Assembly: GCF_000217995.1 (NCBI RefSeq) | Contig: NC_015676.1 | Coordinates: 1,409,708-1,473,707 of the forward strand | Origin: Methanosalsum zhilinae DSM 4017 | Lineage (GTDB): Archaea; Halobacteriota; Methanosarcinia; Methanosarcinales; Methanosarcinaceae | DNA: 64,000 bases | Reading direction: 5' to 3' | Part shown: piece by piece, positions 20,034 to 29,408 of the stretch | Numbering within the stretch: position 1 is the stretch's first letter | How the letters are laid out: each line of letters starts with the position of its first letter | Position numbers and translations under genes: made by a program | Notes under the pieces: model-generated | The model's database searches: none | Seen by the model: only the letters and a program-made list of their open reading frames with translations | Told to the model about the DNA's origin: nothing

Positions 20034-20723
20034 TCAGCTATGCTTTATAGTAAAATCACCCAGTATAACCGTACCCGTGATTATAATATCTGGTTTTTTG
20101 GTTGTGCTCTCTCTATCATTTGAATGACTTCGCCTTTTATCATAGATATCCCCAAGTACGTTAAGTACATCTATCTCAGCCCACCAGTCTTCCGGGATAA
20201 TTATATCGATTTCACCGAGCAGGACTGTAATATCAACCTTAACAGGAGAAGATCCAATCACAGCATCCCTTAGATCCAGTTCCGTTTCTCCCAGTATTGA
20301 GACTATATTTCCTCCTTTAAAATCTGGAGAGTTGTTTGATAAATTTACTTCATCAAAAACTGCAATAATGTCAACTTTCGGATCACTTCTTTTTGGAAAA
20401 GAAGGCCGACGTTTCCTTTTAAAGAGTATATCAAGACCTATGAGAATGAAAATAATTGGCCACCAGTTAAAGATAATACCCCAGGTAACAATTTCAAGGA
20501 CTAACAGTTGAACAAACGTAGCTATAAGTATTATAATTACAGGGCCTGTTATACTGGTAAATCTAGATTTAATAAGTATATAGATACCCAGCAAAATAAA
20601 TAGTGATGGAATATACTGCAACAACTGACCTGTATCATATATTTCTAGATTTCTGATTAGAAATAAAATACCAAGAATTAGTATAAGGATTCCTAACAGT
20701 GTCTGGGTTGAAATTTTTGCCAT
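20034..20723 (-). CDS. LiaF/PspC-like membrane protein, paralogue 1
   Basis: About 229 residues from ATG 20723 (a TTG at 20732 is less likely). Three or four hydrophobic segments fill residues 1-100, with the SLFILLGIYILIKSR and WWPIIFILIGLDIL pattern of LiaI/LiaF transmembrane repeats, then a KRKRR stop-transfer patch and a C-terminal domain with FDEVNLSN and ITVLLGEIDIIIPEDW. The C-terminal domain is the beta-helix-like LiaF/DUF2154 fold with repeated GD/GE turns. In bacteria these proteins modulate envelope-stress signalling; the role in archaea is unknown. A nearly identical paralogue lies at 33879..34568 on the other strand. Confidence 0.75.
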   Translation of the reverse strand: MAKISTQTLLGILILILGILFLIRNLEIYDTGQLLQYIPSLFILLGIYILIKSRFTSITGPVIIILIATFVQLLVLEIVTWGIIFNWWPIIFILIGLDILFKRKRRPSFPKRSDPKVDIIAVFDEVNLSNNSPDFKGGNIVSILGETELDLRDAVIGSSPVKVDITVLLGEIDIIIPEDWWAEIDVLNVLGDIYDKRRSHSNDRESTTKKPDIIITGTVILGDFTIKHS

Positions 20724-20878
20724 ATTAGTCAATTATCCATTTGATTAAATATCTATTAATCTTTTCCGAGCCGTGTAATAATAACTATCATCAAATCTTT
20801 TTTATCATACTGAAAGGCATCGAAACAGAACTTTAGTACCTATATATAGCCAATACCACAGTAACCATTAATTAAACG

Positions 20879-21070
20879 TTACTTTTTATGATACCTTTTT
20901 CTTATCCTTTCCAGCTCTCTTGTCGGCGGAAGTACATGACCCAATGTCTTACGACATTTTGGACAGGTAACATGCTCTTTCAGTATCGCTTCATTTTTGA
21001 ATAACCGTTTTTCAACCCATATATTGTTCATACATTCTGGGCAAGCAGACATTATTTTTTCAGGTTGCAT
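20879..21070 (-). CDS. Small zinc-ribbon protein
   Basis: 63 residues with CPEC near residue 10 and CPKC near 37, forming one zinc ribbon, then a basic C-terminal helix (RELERIRKRYHKK). A GGAGGAAATG-like site precedes the start (AATGACGGAGGAAATGATTAATG). The function is not recognisable; such proteins often bind nucleic acid. Confidence 0.6.
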   Translation of the reverse strand: MQPEKIMSACPECMNNIWVEKRLFKNEAILKEHVTCPKCRKTLGHVLPPTRELERIRKRYHKK

Positions 21071-21546
21071 TAATCATTTCCTCCGTCATTAAAAGTTACG
21101 GTCTAGTTATTCAAAAATGGTCACAATCCGTCTAATAACCTTACCATCGTCATCTTCGTTTTCACTGTACAGATACTCGTGCCTTGCTTCTGGGTGCTCG
21201 TTGGGTAATTTAATTGTGTGTGGATTGGTTGAGGATCCTAGGTTAGTTTTTTTATTTTTCAAGAAAAAACTGGCATTCTATCAGCCTGATTTTCAAATTA
21301 TAAAAAATTTTTAGAATAGCTGAGATTCTTTGTACATCCTAGAATATTTTGAAGCTAATTCTGCCATAACAGTTGCTACAAAATTTGATATAATATAGAA
21401 ATATCTTGCTCCTATAGATCTTCACCCTCTTTTTTTATATATAGACTGAATATTGCACTTAAAGCTTCTTTTTTTGCCTGATTGTGCCACATAATTACCC
21501 AATACTACTATGCTAAGCATTGTTATATAATGTGATCTGAAACTAT

Positions 21547-21573
21547 ATTATTATTATTATTATTATTATTATT
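21547..21573. repeat. ATT trinucleotide repeat (9 units)
   Basis: Nine uninterrupted ATT units lie in an otherwise gene-free stretch (21071-22031). The same stretch holds a 31-base piece of an IS1634-like transposase gene at 21584..21614 and two dispersed repeats. Confidence 0.9.
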
Positions 21574-21583
21574 GCAATTAGAA

Positions 21584-21614
21584 ATCAAGTCCATTCTTCT
21601 TATGCTTTCCAAAA
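21584..21614 (-). pseudogene. 31-base relic of an IS1634-like transposase
   Basis: The bases are identical to 29144..29174 inside the chimeric gene at 28550..29305 and encode GKHKKNGLD on the minus strand. It shows that the same element once touched this site. Confidence 0.6.
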
Positions 21615-21631
21615 TGATTTCATTTTATAAT

Positions 21632-21716
21632 TCCTTTGTGTAGTTTATACTCAGTTTCGTTGAAACTTTGTTTCAACTCAGGTTTTAAAGAAGCATTAAG
21701 AAGGTGAGCAAACAAA
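21632..21716. repeat. Dispersed repeat with 8-bp hairpin, copy 2
   Basis: The sequence matches 12506..12595 and includes the same GTTGAAAC-TTT-GTTTCAAC hairpin at about 21659..21677. Confidence 0.7.
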
Positions 21717-21822
21717 TCTGGACCATAGTTCATGTTGTAAAATCAAAAATTATGATTCTGTAAAATAAATTATCTGAGCAATAATTGTAAATGAATTATA
21801 TCTTTCTGTATTACGTATTATT

Positions 21823-21894
21823 ACTAGGCTTGATTTTCTTTTACCCATTTCTAAATAAAGTATATGAGATTTTTCAGCAAAATCGTAACACAGT
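21823..21894. repeat. CTAGGCTTGATTTTCTTTTACC dispersed repeat, copy 1
   Basis: About 72 bases ending GCAAAATCGTAACACAG recur inverted at 32139..32211 and direct at 44061..44131, with partial copies near 40352..40396 and 44703..44745. It is probably the end of a decayed insertion element. Confidence 0.7.
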
Positions 21895-22031
21895 CTAGAT
21901 TTATTCTGGATGAATGATTCCAGGTAAACTTTGTAATCTATCAGTCATTCAAAAAAGATATATAGATTTAAATGTATTTTATTATTATCAAATCGTATCA
22001 ATAATATACCAATTCATAATAGGGTGAATAT

Positions 22032-22310
22032 ATGAAAGAAATAGAATCCATAAATAAACCTAGTCGCTCGCCTACATTGAAAACAATCAAAATGGTAGAA
22101 GATACTCTTCAAAATATGGATGATAGCATTACTTCTATCGCTGAACTTAAACGTCATTTACCCAAGCAGGTAAATCACAGTACTCTTAAGACCATACTAG
22201 AGTACCTTGAAGAGAGCAATAAGATTGCAGTAAGCATTAAAGGCATCACCTGGATACACAATGGCAATGAAAGACTTAACAAAGCAATATCTAGAGACAC
22301 CGAATTATGA
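22032..22310 (+). CDS. Winged-helix protein, probable antitoxin
   Basis: 92 residues. VNHSTLKTILEYLEESNKIAVS followed by KGITWIHN is a winged-helix recognition helix and wing. The TGA overlaps the ATG of a short downstream frame (ATGA at 22307), which begins like a RelE/ParE-type toxin. The pair resembles a methanogen toxin-antitoxin operon, so this is the likely antitoxin; the alternative is a simple regulator. Confidence 0.6.
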   Translation: MKEIESINKPSRSPTLKTIKMVEDTLQNMDDSITSIAELKRHLPKQVNHSTLKTILEYLEESNKIAVSIKGITWIHNGNERLNKAISRDTEL

Positions 22311-22432
22311 AAGATGTTCGGATAGTCCTTATTGATGAAGCTGATATCAAATATCGATCTTTGCAAGAAAAGGTGTCCGAATCAAAAACAAAACTAACAA
22401 TAGTTGAATCAATAAAGCTGACAACCACATAA
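22307..22432 (+). pseudogene. Truncated toxin-like gene
   Basis: Only 41 codons remain, starting MKDVRIVLIDEADIKYRSLQEKV and stopping before the catalytic region expected of a RelE/ParE-type toxin of about 110 residues. It overlaps the upstream antitoxin-like gene by four bases. The loss explains how the antitoxin can persist alone. Confidence 0.45.
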
Positions 22433-22549
22433 TTTTACTAACTTTTGTCATTGGAGTAGGCCAGAAATAACATCAGTAACAAAAAACGCTTATTTATGTT
22501 CATTTCATATCGATTAATTATTCAAATGGCGAGATCTTTAATATCACTA

Positions 22550-25500
22550 TTAATTCAGCGATGTAAATTTTATATTATAACGTGTTCCTTTTTTTGAAGT
22601 ATCAATATTAATATTTGCATGTAGCTGTTCAACTAAAAGATTTATTATCTTAAACCCTAGAGATTTTGATTGATCGTAATCAAAGTTTTCTGGAATTCCA
22701 GTACCATTGTCTTCAACAATTAATTCATAAAAGTCATCCAATTCCTTAAATGAAATTGAGATATGTCCTTCAGCCCTATTTACGAATGCATGCTTATATG
22801 AATTTGTAACTATCTCGTTGATAATTAGACCAAGTGGAATTGTTGCATCCATACCCAGATAAACGTTGTCGAGATCTAGGTTTATCTTAATAGATTTATC
22901 ATATGAATAATAAATCTGTGATATGTGATTTACAAGGCTGCTGACATAGTCCGAAATTTCAATGCTGGCAACATTATTTGTGCTATAAAGTTTTTCATGT
23001 GCCAAGGACATTGACCTTATTCTGTTTTGACTATCAATAAATGCATTTTTAATACTATCTTGATTCTTAAACAGCCTCGCTTGCATATTGAGTAAGCTGA
23101 TTATAACCTGTAAGTTATTTTTTACTCTATGATGGATTTCACTTACAATTAATTGATTTTTATTAATTTCTTCCAATTGTTTCTTTTCAGTTATATCCTG
23201 CTGAACTCCAAAGTAACCTAATATTTTTCCCTCATCATCGTATAGGCATATGTAATCACCTTCAACACACATGATAGTGTCATCCATTCTACATTCACTT
23301 GTCTTTGTGTACCAGTGCCCATTATCAAATAACTGCCTACATATATTACGGCAGCTTTCTAAATCGTTTTTAAACAGATTGTATAGTGTTCTACCAATGA
23401 ATTCGTCTTCAGTAGCACGATACTGATCCAGCATTGCCTGATTGGCTTTTGTTATTCTTTGGTTGTGAATAGCATAATCCAGTACTTTTTCCTTATCTAC
23501 AGAATCATTCCATTCTATTGGTTCGTCCAACATCATGAAGAAAAAACCAATAAGTGATTGTGAAAAAAAGTTATTTAGCATTTTCTCGCTTTCCATTAGC
23601 TCAAGTTCAGCTTGTTTCTGTTCAGTAACATCTACTATAACTCCATCGATATATAGCAAATTATCATTCTGGTCAAAAACTCCACTTGCATTTTCATGTA
23701 TCCACCTGGAATTTCCATCTTTTCTAATTAATCTATATTTTAATTGATAGGATTCTTTATTATGAATATTTTTTAAGACTTCACGATATACCATCTCCTG
23801 ATCATCTTTATGAATGAGACTGTTGTATGTTCTTTTATTGCTATTAATTAATTCAGAAGGATCATAGCCTGAAATGTCTTTCATCTTATCACTTACAAAG
23901 AGCATTGTCCAGTCTCTATCCATCTTGCACCTAAAAATAGCTCCTGGAATATTTCCAACTAATGTCTTAAACCTCCCTTCACTTTGTTTTAGAGCCTCAT
24001 TCGTCTGCTTGCGTTCAATTAAACTCCATAATCCCTGCATCAAAAGTTCAAGATGCTGAACATCCGTTTTATTATATTCTTCATCTTTGTTTCCAACTCC
24101 TGCGAGCATAACGATTTGATCACCACTAAAAATAGGAGCGTTCATGTGTCTGAACAATTTTACATGCCCTTCTGGCAGTCCTTTTTTTAAAGGGTTTGCA
24201 GAATAGTAATTATTTATTATGATTGGTCTTTGTTGTCTGACAGCTTCACCCCAGAGTCCAGTGCTTTCAAGTGGATATTCAGTTGGTTTTTCAACTATGT
24301 TACATTGATCCATAGCAGATCTTGACCAGGAATACATTATGAGCACATTTTCATCTTCATTGACAAAGGCTAAATATCCAGTCTTACTTTGTGTAATTTC
24401 TATGGCTTTCTCCAGTGCATAGTCTGTCATTTCCTGAAGAGTAGCTGTTGTCATTTGACCGAGTTGCAGTAATGCATGAATACGTTTGTAGTTGAGAGAT
24501 TTTGCATTTTCGGCCACCTTCTTTTCAGTTATATCTATAATCATCGTTAAAATACAGGGTGTATCTTCAACATCAATTATTGTTGCTGATAGCAGGCCGT
24601 ACAATATTGTGCCATCTTTACATTTAAGGGTTACTTCTTCACTTTGAATCTGTTCTTTATTCTTCAACTTCTTTGTAAGTTCGACTCTTATCTCTGGACT
24701 TGAATATATTTCAAGATCTGCTACATTTTTTCCAATGACTTCTTCTCGTGAATACTTAAGAGTTCTAAGATAGCTTGTATTAACTTCAAGAATGGACCCA
24801 TCTTCAATCGAAGATATTACCATAGATGTGGGGTTGGCTTCAAAAACATCATGGAATTTTTTCTCAGATGCCTCCAGAAATAATTTTTTACGAAGGATAC
24901 GCTCCTGAGTAGACCCTAAAAAGAAAATCAAAACCGACAAAAAAATAGATGCACCAAATATGGGTATCGAACCTTTCATCAGCATTGAATAATAATTGCT
25001 TGCATCTACATCCATTCCAATAACAGCTACTGCTTGACCTGTAGCAGGATCTATAATTGGAGCATAGCCAGTTATCCAAGTTCCCCAGCTATCAGTATAA
25101 GGCCCATCTACTAGCATCATTCCGGTTTCAAAAGCAAGCCTTGCTGTATCTGGGGCATCATGATAAATCTGGCCTGGATATGCGTGATCTGGGGATTCAG
25201 GTGGTTCACCATCTGCCATGAAAAATATGCTATCATCTTTCCTCATATCCAGTATGTATACAAATCTAATCTCATCGTTGATATTCTGAATTTCCTGAAG
25301 TACTGATACTAATTCTTCATGTCCATGTGTGACATCTTCTTTATAGTCTATTAAAGTAGATATATCATTAGTAGAAATAGAAGCTTTTACAATGCTTGTC
25401 TTGATAAGAAGGTCTTCTCTAAATGAAGAATCCTGCTGGTAAACAGATAATACTGTAATTAGAATTCCACATACTAAAATTGCCAGCGCAAGAATTTGCC

Positions 25501-25561
25501 ACCAATGAATCCTTCTTTCCAAGGATTCATCTATTTTATGTGAAATCCTTTTGCTACCCAT
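22550..25561 (-). CDS. Membrane-bound hybrid-free histidine kinase, Cache-PAS-GAF-PAS-PAS-HisKA_2
   Basis: 1003 residues. Transmembrane helices lie near residues 20-40 and 198-216 and enclose an extracytoplasmic Cache-like sensor (YVLDMRK-type strand, then WGTWITGYAPI). The cytoplasmic part reads PAS (about 236-350), GAF (365-510), PAS (530-645), PAS (655-785), then the HisKA_2 phosphoacceptor EIHHRVKNNLQVIISLL with its histidine near 803, and an HATPase domain ending in DNGTGIPENF and SLGFKIINLL. No receiver domain or response regulator gene is near, so it is an orphan sensor. The multi-PAS/GAF layout is common in Methanosarcinaceae. The ligand is unknown. Confidence 0.9.
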   Translation of the reverse strand: MGSKRISHKIDESLERRIHWWQILALAILVCGILITVLSVYQQDSSFREDLLIKTSIVKASISTNDISTLIDYKEDVTHGHEELVSVLQEIQNINDEIRFVYILDMRKDDSIFFMADGEPPESPDHAYPGQIYHDAPDTARLAFETGMMLVDGPYTDSWGTWITGYAPIIDPATGQAVAVIGMDVDASNYYSMLMKGSIPIFGASIFLSVLIFFLGSTQERILRKKLFLEASEKKFHDVFEANPTSMVISSIEDGSILEVNTSYLRTLKYSREEVIGKNVADLEIYSSPEIRVELTKKLKNKEQIQSEEVTLKCKDGTILYGLLSATIIDVEDTPCILTMIIDITEKKVAENAKSLNYKRIHALLQLGQMTTATLQEMTDYALEKAIEITQSKTGYLAFVNEDENVLIMYSWSRSAMDQCNIVEKPTEYPLESTGLWGEAVRQQRPIIINNYYSANPLKKGLPEGHVKLFRHMNAPIFSGDQIVMLAGVGNKDEEYNKTDVQHLELLMQGLWSLIERKQTNEALKQSEGRFKTLVGNIPGAIFRCKMDRDWTMLFVSDKMKDISGYDPSELINSNKRTYNSLIHKDDQEMVYREVLKNIHNKESYQLKYRLIRKDGNSRWIHENASGVFDQNDNLLYIDGVIVDVTEQKQAELELMESEKMLNNFFSQSLIGFFFMMLDEPIEWNDSVDKEKVLDYAIHNQRITKANQAMLDQYRATEDEFIGRTLYNLFKNDLESCRNICRQLFDNGHWYTKTSECRMDDTIMCVEGDYICLYDDEGKILGYFGVQQDITEKKQLEEINKNQLIVSEIHHRVKNNLQVIISLLNMQARLFKNQDSIKNAFIDSQNRIRSMSLAHEKLYSTNNVASIEISDYVSSLVNHISQIYYSYDKSIKINLDLDNVYLGMDATIPLGLIINEIVTNSYKHAFVNRAEGHISISFKELDDFYELIVEDNGTGIPENFDYDQSKSLGFKIINLLVEQLHANINIDTSKKGTRYNIKFTSLN

Positions 25562-25738
25562 TAAAATCTTCTACAATAAACCGCCTATGATTAACTGTAA
25601 ACTTTTATTTTATTCATTCAAGACCGATATTACGGGATCATAAAATTTTGTTCCTTACTCCTAAATATTTAATATTTTGTATATAATCTTTTCTTTTATT
25701 TTTGTACAGTTCAACAAGTTACATAGAATTTTCATTTT

Positions 25739-25905
25739 GGCTCTGTAGAAATCCTTATGTAAATAATAATTGTAAATGAGTTATACCTTTCGATGTTATG
25801 TATTAACATCTTACATTTTAATTCCTTTACCTAGTTTCTGTATTTTCTTGACTTAATTTCTTCACCATATTTTCTATTCAGAACTGAGAACATTGTTTCT
25901 ATAAT
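25739..25905. repeat. GGCTCTGTAGAAATCC-type dispersed element, copy 2
   Basis: The best preserved copy: GGCTCTGTAGAAATCCTTATG to GAACATTGTTTC. It ends about 140 bases before the FAD-linked oxidase gene and lies in the 480-base gap behind the histidine kinase, which otherwise holds no gene. Confidence 0.7.
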
Positions 25906-26045
25906 GTTTTTATTTATTTGACGTATAATATAATGGGACGGCGTCACTAAATTAACAATAAATAGTAGAAAAAAATGAACAATTCTACAGACCAAATTTC
26001 ATCGTTTTTGTATACATGTGAAACATAAAGGATAGATTGATAGAT

Positions 26046-27431
26046 ATGAGAGAACAAATAGATCAAGCTGCTCTTGAAGAACTACGTAGGGACTTTAAGG
26101 GGCAGATACTATTACCCAGTGATCCAGCTTATAATGATGCCCGTCAGATATATAATGGAATGATAGATCGACGTCCTGCGATCATAGCCCAGTGCAACGA
26201 GGTTGAAGACGTAGTGCAAGCAGTTCTTTTTGGCCGAAAACATGACCTTGAGATTGCGGTTCGCAGTGGAGGTCACAGTGTTGAAGGCTGGGGCCTCACT
26301 GACGGAGGAATTGTAATTGACATGCGTAAAATGAACTCTGTCAGAGTTGACCCCGTTGCCCGTATTGCTTATGTTGGGGGAGGTGCAACTTGGAGAGATG
26401 TTGATAGTGCCTGCCAACCTCACGATTTAGCCACAACTGGCGGTACTATTTCAACTACAGGCGTTGCTGGAATCACACTTGGTGGTGGGTGGGGTTATCT
26501 AGCCCGTAAATTAGGATTGGCATGTGATAATCTGATATCGGTGGAGCTGGTCACTGCCGATGGTAGTATTGTGGTCACTTCTGAAGAAGATAATCCTGAG
26601 TTGTTCTGGGCACTGCATGGAGGTGGAGGTAACTTTGGTGTGGCTACATCGTTTACTTTCAGATTACATCATCTTCCTGCTACTACTCTAGCCTTATTAG
26701 TCTTCTCGCCTACGGAGGGACCAAATGTTATACGTCGCTTTCGCGATGTTATAGAAAGGTCAGCGCCAGATGAACTGAGCGGAGAAATTTCCTACATGAC
26801 CGGTCCACCTGAAGATCCTGTTCCACCCGAGTTGGTCAACCAGCTATGCTTATTTCTTGAACTGTTCTATGTAGGTCCGGAAGATGAGATGCGTAAGTTT
26901 ATCAATCCACTCATGGAACTTGAACCTGAAGGAGTGATGATCTCGGAGTTGCCCTATGCGGATATACAGAGTGCATTTGATATGGAACCTGGTCTCCGCA
27001 ACTATTGGACTGCACAACCTCTTGAAGTATTATCCGATGAAGCTGTAGAGTTATTCTGTAAACGTGCTTATGATATGATCGTGCCTTCCAATTCCATTCA
27101 AGTTCTTTCATCATGGGGAGGGGCTATTGCTCGTCAAGATGATAAATGGCCCATGGGCAATCGCAAATCAGCATGGCTTGTGTATTCCTTTGGTCAATGG
27201 ACCGACCCTGCAGACGACAAGCGTGGTATCGCCTGGGCAAATGCATTATGTTCTGATATGATTCCACATGCAACTGAAGGCACTTACCTTAATCTCATCA
27301 CCAACGAGGGAAGGGAGCGCATTATCGCAGGGTATGGAAGACAGGATAAATACAAACGGCTTGCTAGGGTCAAAGCAAAATACGACCCACATAATGTTTT
27401 TCACATGAATCACAACATCAGGCCTGATTGA
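26046..27431 (+). CDS. FAD-linked oxidase, berberine-bridge-enzyme-like
   Basis: 461 residues from ATG 26046; TTG 26037 is possible. RSGGHSVEGWG near residue 80 has the histidine that binds FAD covalently. The segment GGTISTTGVAGITLGGGWG carries the PP-loop-like glycines, but the cysteine usual for a second flavin bond in this family is replaced. HGGGGNFGVATSF and the final YDPHNVFHMNHNI are the typical closing motifs. The substrate may be a sugar or aromatic alcohol; it cannot be inferred. By eye the gene is more GC-rich than its surroundings, and it lies between two mobile-element relics (25739..25905 and 27470..27512), so arrival by transfer from bacteria is plausible. Confidence 0.85.
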   Translation: MREQIDQAALEELRRDFKGQILLPSDPAYNDARQIYNGMIDRRPAIIAQCNEVEDVVQAVLFGRKHDLEIAVRSGGHSVEGWGLTDGGIVIDMRKMNSVRVDPVARIAYVGGGATWRDVDSACQPHDLATTGGTISTTGVAGITLGGGWGYLARKLGLACDNLISVELVTADGSIVVTSEEDNPELFWALHGGGGNFGVATSFTFRLHHLPATTLALLVFSPTEGPNVIRRFRDVIERSAPDELSGEISYMTGPPEDPVPPELVNQLCLFLELFYVGPEDEMRKFINPLMELEPEGVMISELPYADIQSAFDMEPGLRNYWTAQPLEVLSDEAVELFCKRAYDMIVPSNSIQVLSSWGGAIARQDDKWPMGNRKSAWLVYSFGQWTDPADDKRGIAWANALCSDMIPHATEGTYLNLITNEGRERIIAGYGRQDKYKRLARVKAKYDPHNVFHMNHNIRPD

Positions 27432-27469
27432 CAGCGTCTGATACCTATAAATTTTTTACGATTAACGGG

Positions 27470-27512
27470 GTGTAGAGAAAGCCCACTGCTTTAGCTGTGG
27501 GAGCAGTCACTA
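27470..27512 (+). ncRNA. Orphan IS200/IS605-type right-end hairpin
   Basis: GTAGAGAAAGCCCAC, a TGCTTTAGCT loop and GTGGGAGCAGTCAC form the hairpin that typically closes tnpB elements. No transposase or tnpB is adjacent. Confidence 0.6.
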
Positions 27513-27668
27513 AACCGAAATAACTATGTTGAATTAACAATTCCAAAAAAGAAAATGCATTTTCCGATCAAGGATAACATTTTTCAAAATAATTTTTTGA
27601 TAATGTCCTCATGCTTTTGATTATCAAGAACATTATGAAAATGAACCAAATTGCCAACCTTGGAATAA

Positions 27669-28091
27669 TTACGTCTTCTCCTTCCACTCCCATATTTTCC
27701 AGTGAATATTGTCCTCACTATCGACCTCATATGTGACCGGAAAGGAACTGCCATCGAGACTGCTCCATTCAGAGGTAGAAGAGCGGAAATTGATGATTCC
27801 ATGTAATTTTACTTCCGAACTTCCCACAGTTCCTTTACCAAATGCTGACGCAGTGTACGTTGCTATTTCGCCGCTTTTTGACGTGATTACACCGATACCC
27901 TCTCCGGAAATTTTATCCGGAAATCGCCATACATTCCAGTCTGTTCCAATGTGCTCTGCATCGGTTCCAAGTAGCCTGCCGGTTGCTTGGTCCGTTGATT
28001 CGGTCTTCATTCCGTTCTCGAGAATTTCGACTATTCTCATGCCAATAGTCTTTCCTCTAAATTCACCTATCGGTTTTCCACTCACTTTCAT
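27669..28091 (-). CDS. Unknown beta-rich protein
   Basis: 140 residues with a strong AGGAGG site. The protein alternates short strands (GEFRGKTIGMRIVEIL; GEIATYTASAFGKGT; VKLHGIINFRSS) and ends in NIHWKIWEWKEKT. It resembles single-barrel proteins in overall pattern, but I cannot assign a family. A relic with a matching WKLWEWK end lies just upstream at 28170..28255. No signal peptide or membrane segment is seen. Confidence 0.65.
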   Translation of the reverse strand: MKVSGKPIGEFRGKTIGMRIVEILENGMKTESTDQATGRLLGTDAEHIGTDWNVWRFPDKISGEGIGVITSKSGEIATYTASAFGKGTVGSSEVKLHGIINFRSSTSEWSSLDGSSFPVTYEVDSEDNIHWKIWEWKEKT

Positions 28092-28169
28092 ATTCCTCCT
28101 GTTGTTGCTAAACTCTCCTTAGCTTTCTGCAATCAGGATTATTTCTAGGACGTAGAGTCCTAGAAGCCA

Positions 28170-28255
28170 TTGCGTTGTCACCTTCCACTCCCAGAGTTTC
28201 CAGATGTAATTGTCACCATCCTGATAGGGATACTAAAAGCTACCCTCGCCTTTTT
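28170..28255 (-). pseudogene. Short relic similar to the end of the neighbouring gene
   Basis: On the minus strand it reads GEGSF-stop-YPYQDGDNYIWKLWEWKVTT, paralleling the NIHWKIWEWKEKT end of the gene at 27669..28091. It is probably the tail of a lost tandem paralogue. Confidence 0.4.
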
Positions 28256-28549
28256 TCTGGTAGGCAATGCATAAACCAGCATTTTTAATTTCATCCATAT
28301 ATCCCCATAAGCAAACTTCGAGTCAGGGATTATCTACTTTATGAAACTTACATAAGGATAAGCAGGTTCTTTTTGAATAATAAAAGATTTAATCAACTAT
28401 TCACATCAGAATTTATACAGATTTTAATTTTTTGTCCCGTAGAAATCCTAGCAAAGCCATCATCAAAAAAGTTTAATATGTAATGACTATATTCAGTTAG
28501 AGATACTTTGTAAATTATCAATGGATTAAATTGTTATCGAAAAATATAA

Positions 28550-29305
28550 TCAAATTTTATTTATTGGCGTAGAGTCCTTCAGGTAATAGTTAAAAAGCTC
28601 TGATCCCCATTCAAGTGCCTTCTGTCTATTACCTAAAATACGTACATTATCTAAATTTCCATCTTTTCTTAATAAGGTAAACATTAAATAGTGTTTACTT
28701 ATTCCTAAGGACAAAAACCCTAAATTTTCAGGGTGTAAATAAAAATTGAATTTATTGGTATTAATCAGATTAGTAAAAATTTTATTATAATCTTCGGTCA
28801 TATTATCCAATAAATCTTGAGAAAGTATAAAATGTATTTCAACATCATTACGAATCAAGTCGTCAAATAATTCTATAAAATTTGGATGGAAAAAGGTGTT
28901 TATACTATAAAGAACCCCGGAATCCTTTGAACTTTCATGGAACTCTTTAAGTATATAGTGAGTTTTTGGAATAGGAGGAGTTTTCCCTATCGTTTCAAGA
29001 ACTCTATATAGAGTCCTTTCACTGAATTCGGGAAGATTGAAGATGTCCAGTACTTCATTTCTGTTGATCCACTTATGAGCTTTACTTATACTGAAATTAT
29101 CAGTAAGCTTGTAGCTTACTAACGCTTTGAGCAACTTGCTGATATCAAGTCCATTCTTCTTATGCTTTCCAAAAACAGTAGAAAAATTAAGTGATTCATA
29201 GAAGTAGTCAACAGCTAGAATGGTTCCAATCGGAAAAGATATATTCTCATTTGGTGTAATCTTATGTGTTCTTAGCTTTTGTTGCGTTTTCATCGAATAA
29301 TACAA
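28550..29305 (-). CDS. Chimera: IS1634-like transposase N-terminus fused to DUF1724 sensor domain
   Basis: 251 residues in one open frame. Residues 1 to about 110 (RTHKITPNENISFPIGTILA, YDLGNI-less start, then FSISKAHKWINRNEVLDIF and ERTLYRVLETIG) match the N-terminal part of IS1634-family transposases of methanogens. From about residue 118 on (HYILKEFHESSKDSG, VEIHFILSQDLLDNM, NFYLHPENLGFLSLG, WGSELFNYYLKDSTPI) it matches the C-terminal DUF1724 domain of methanogen winged-helix regulators, as at 40941..41741. The junction is near 28970. The catalytic transposase core and the usual regulator HTH are both absent. Whether the protein acts, for example with the transposase DNA-binding part replacing the HTH, is unknown. 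Confidence 0.7.
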   Translation of the reverse strand: MYYSMKTQQKLRTHKITPNENISFPIGTILAVDYFYESLNFSTVFGKHKKNGLDISKLLKALVSYKLTDNFSISKAHKWINRNEVLDIFNLPEFSERTLYRVLETIGKTPPIPKTHYILKEFHESSKDSGVLYSINTFFHPNFIELFDDLIRNDVEIHFILSQDLLDNMTEDYNKIFTNLINTNKFNFYLHPENLGFLSLGISKHYLMFTLLRKDGNLDNVRILGNRQKALEWGSELFNYYLKDSTPINKI

Positions 29306-29408
29306 AGGCTAAGAACACTTTTATTAATTGTGACTGGCAAACTTGGGATAATATGAAATGAATAATTCATTATTTGTGCTATATGTATAAGGGATACAGG
29401 GGGGTACA

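Noticed and set aside
21547-21573. ATT repeat as a phase-variable contingency locus
   Set aside because: It is intergenic, not within a reading frame or an evident promoter spacer.
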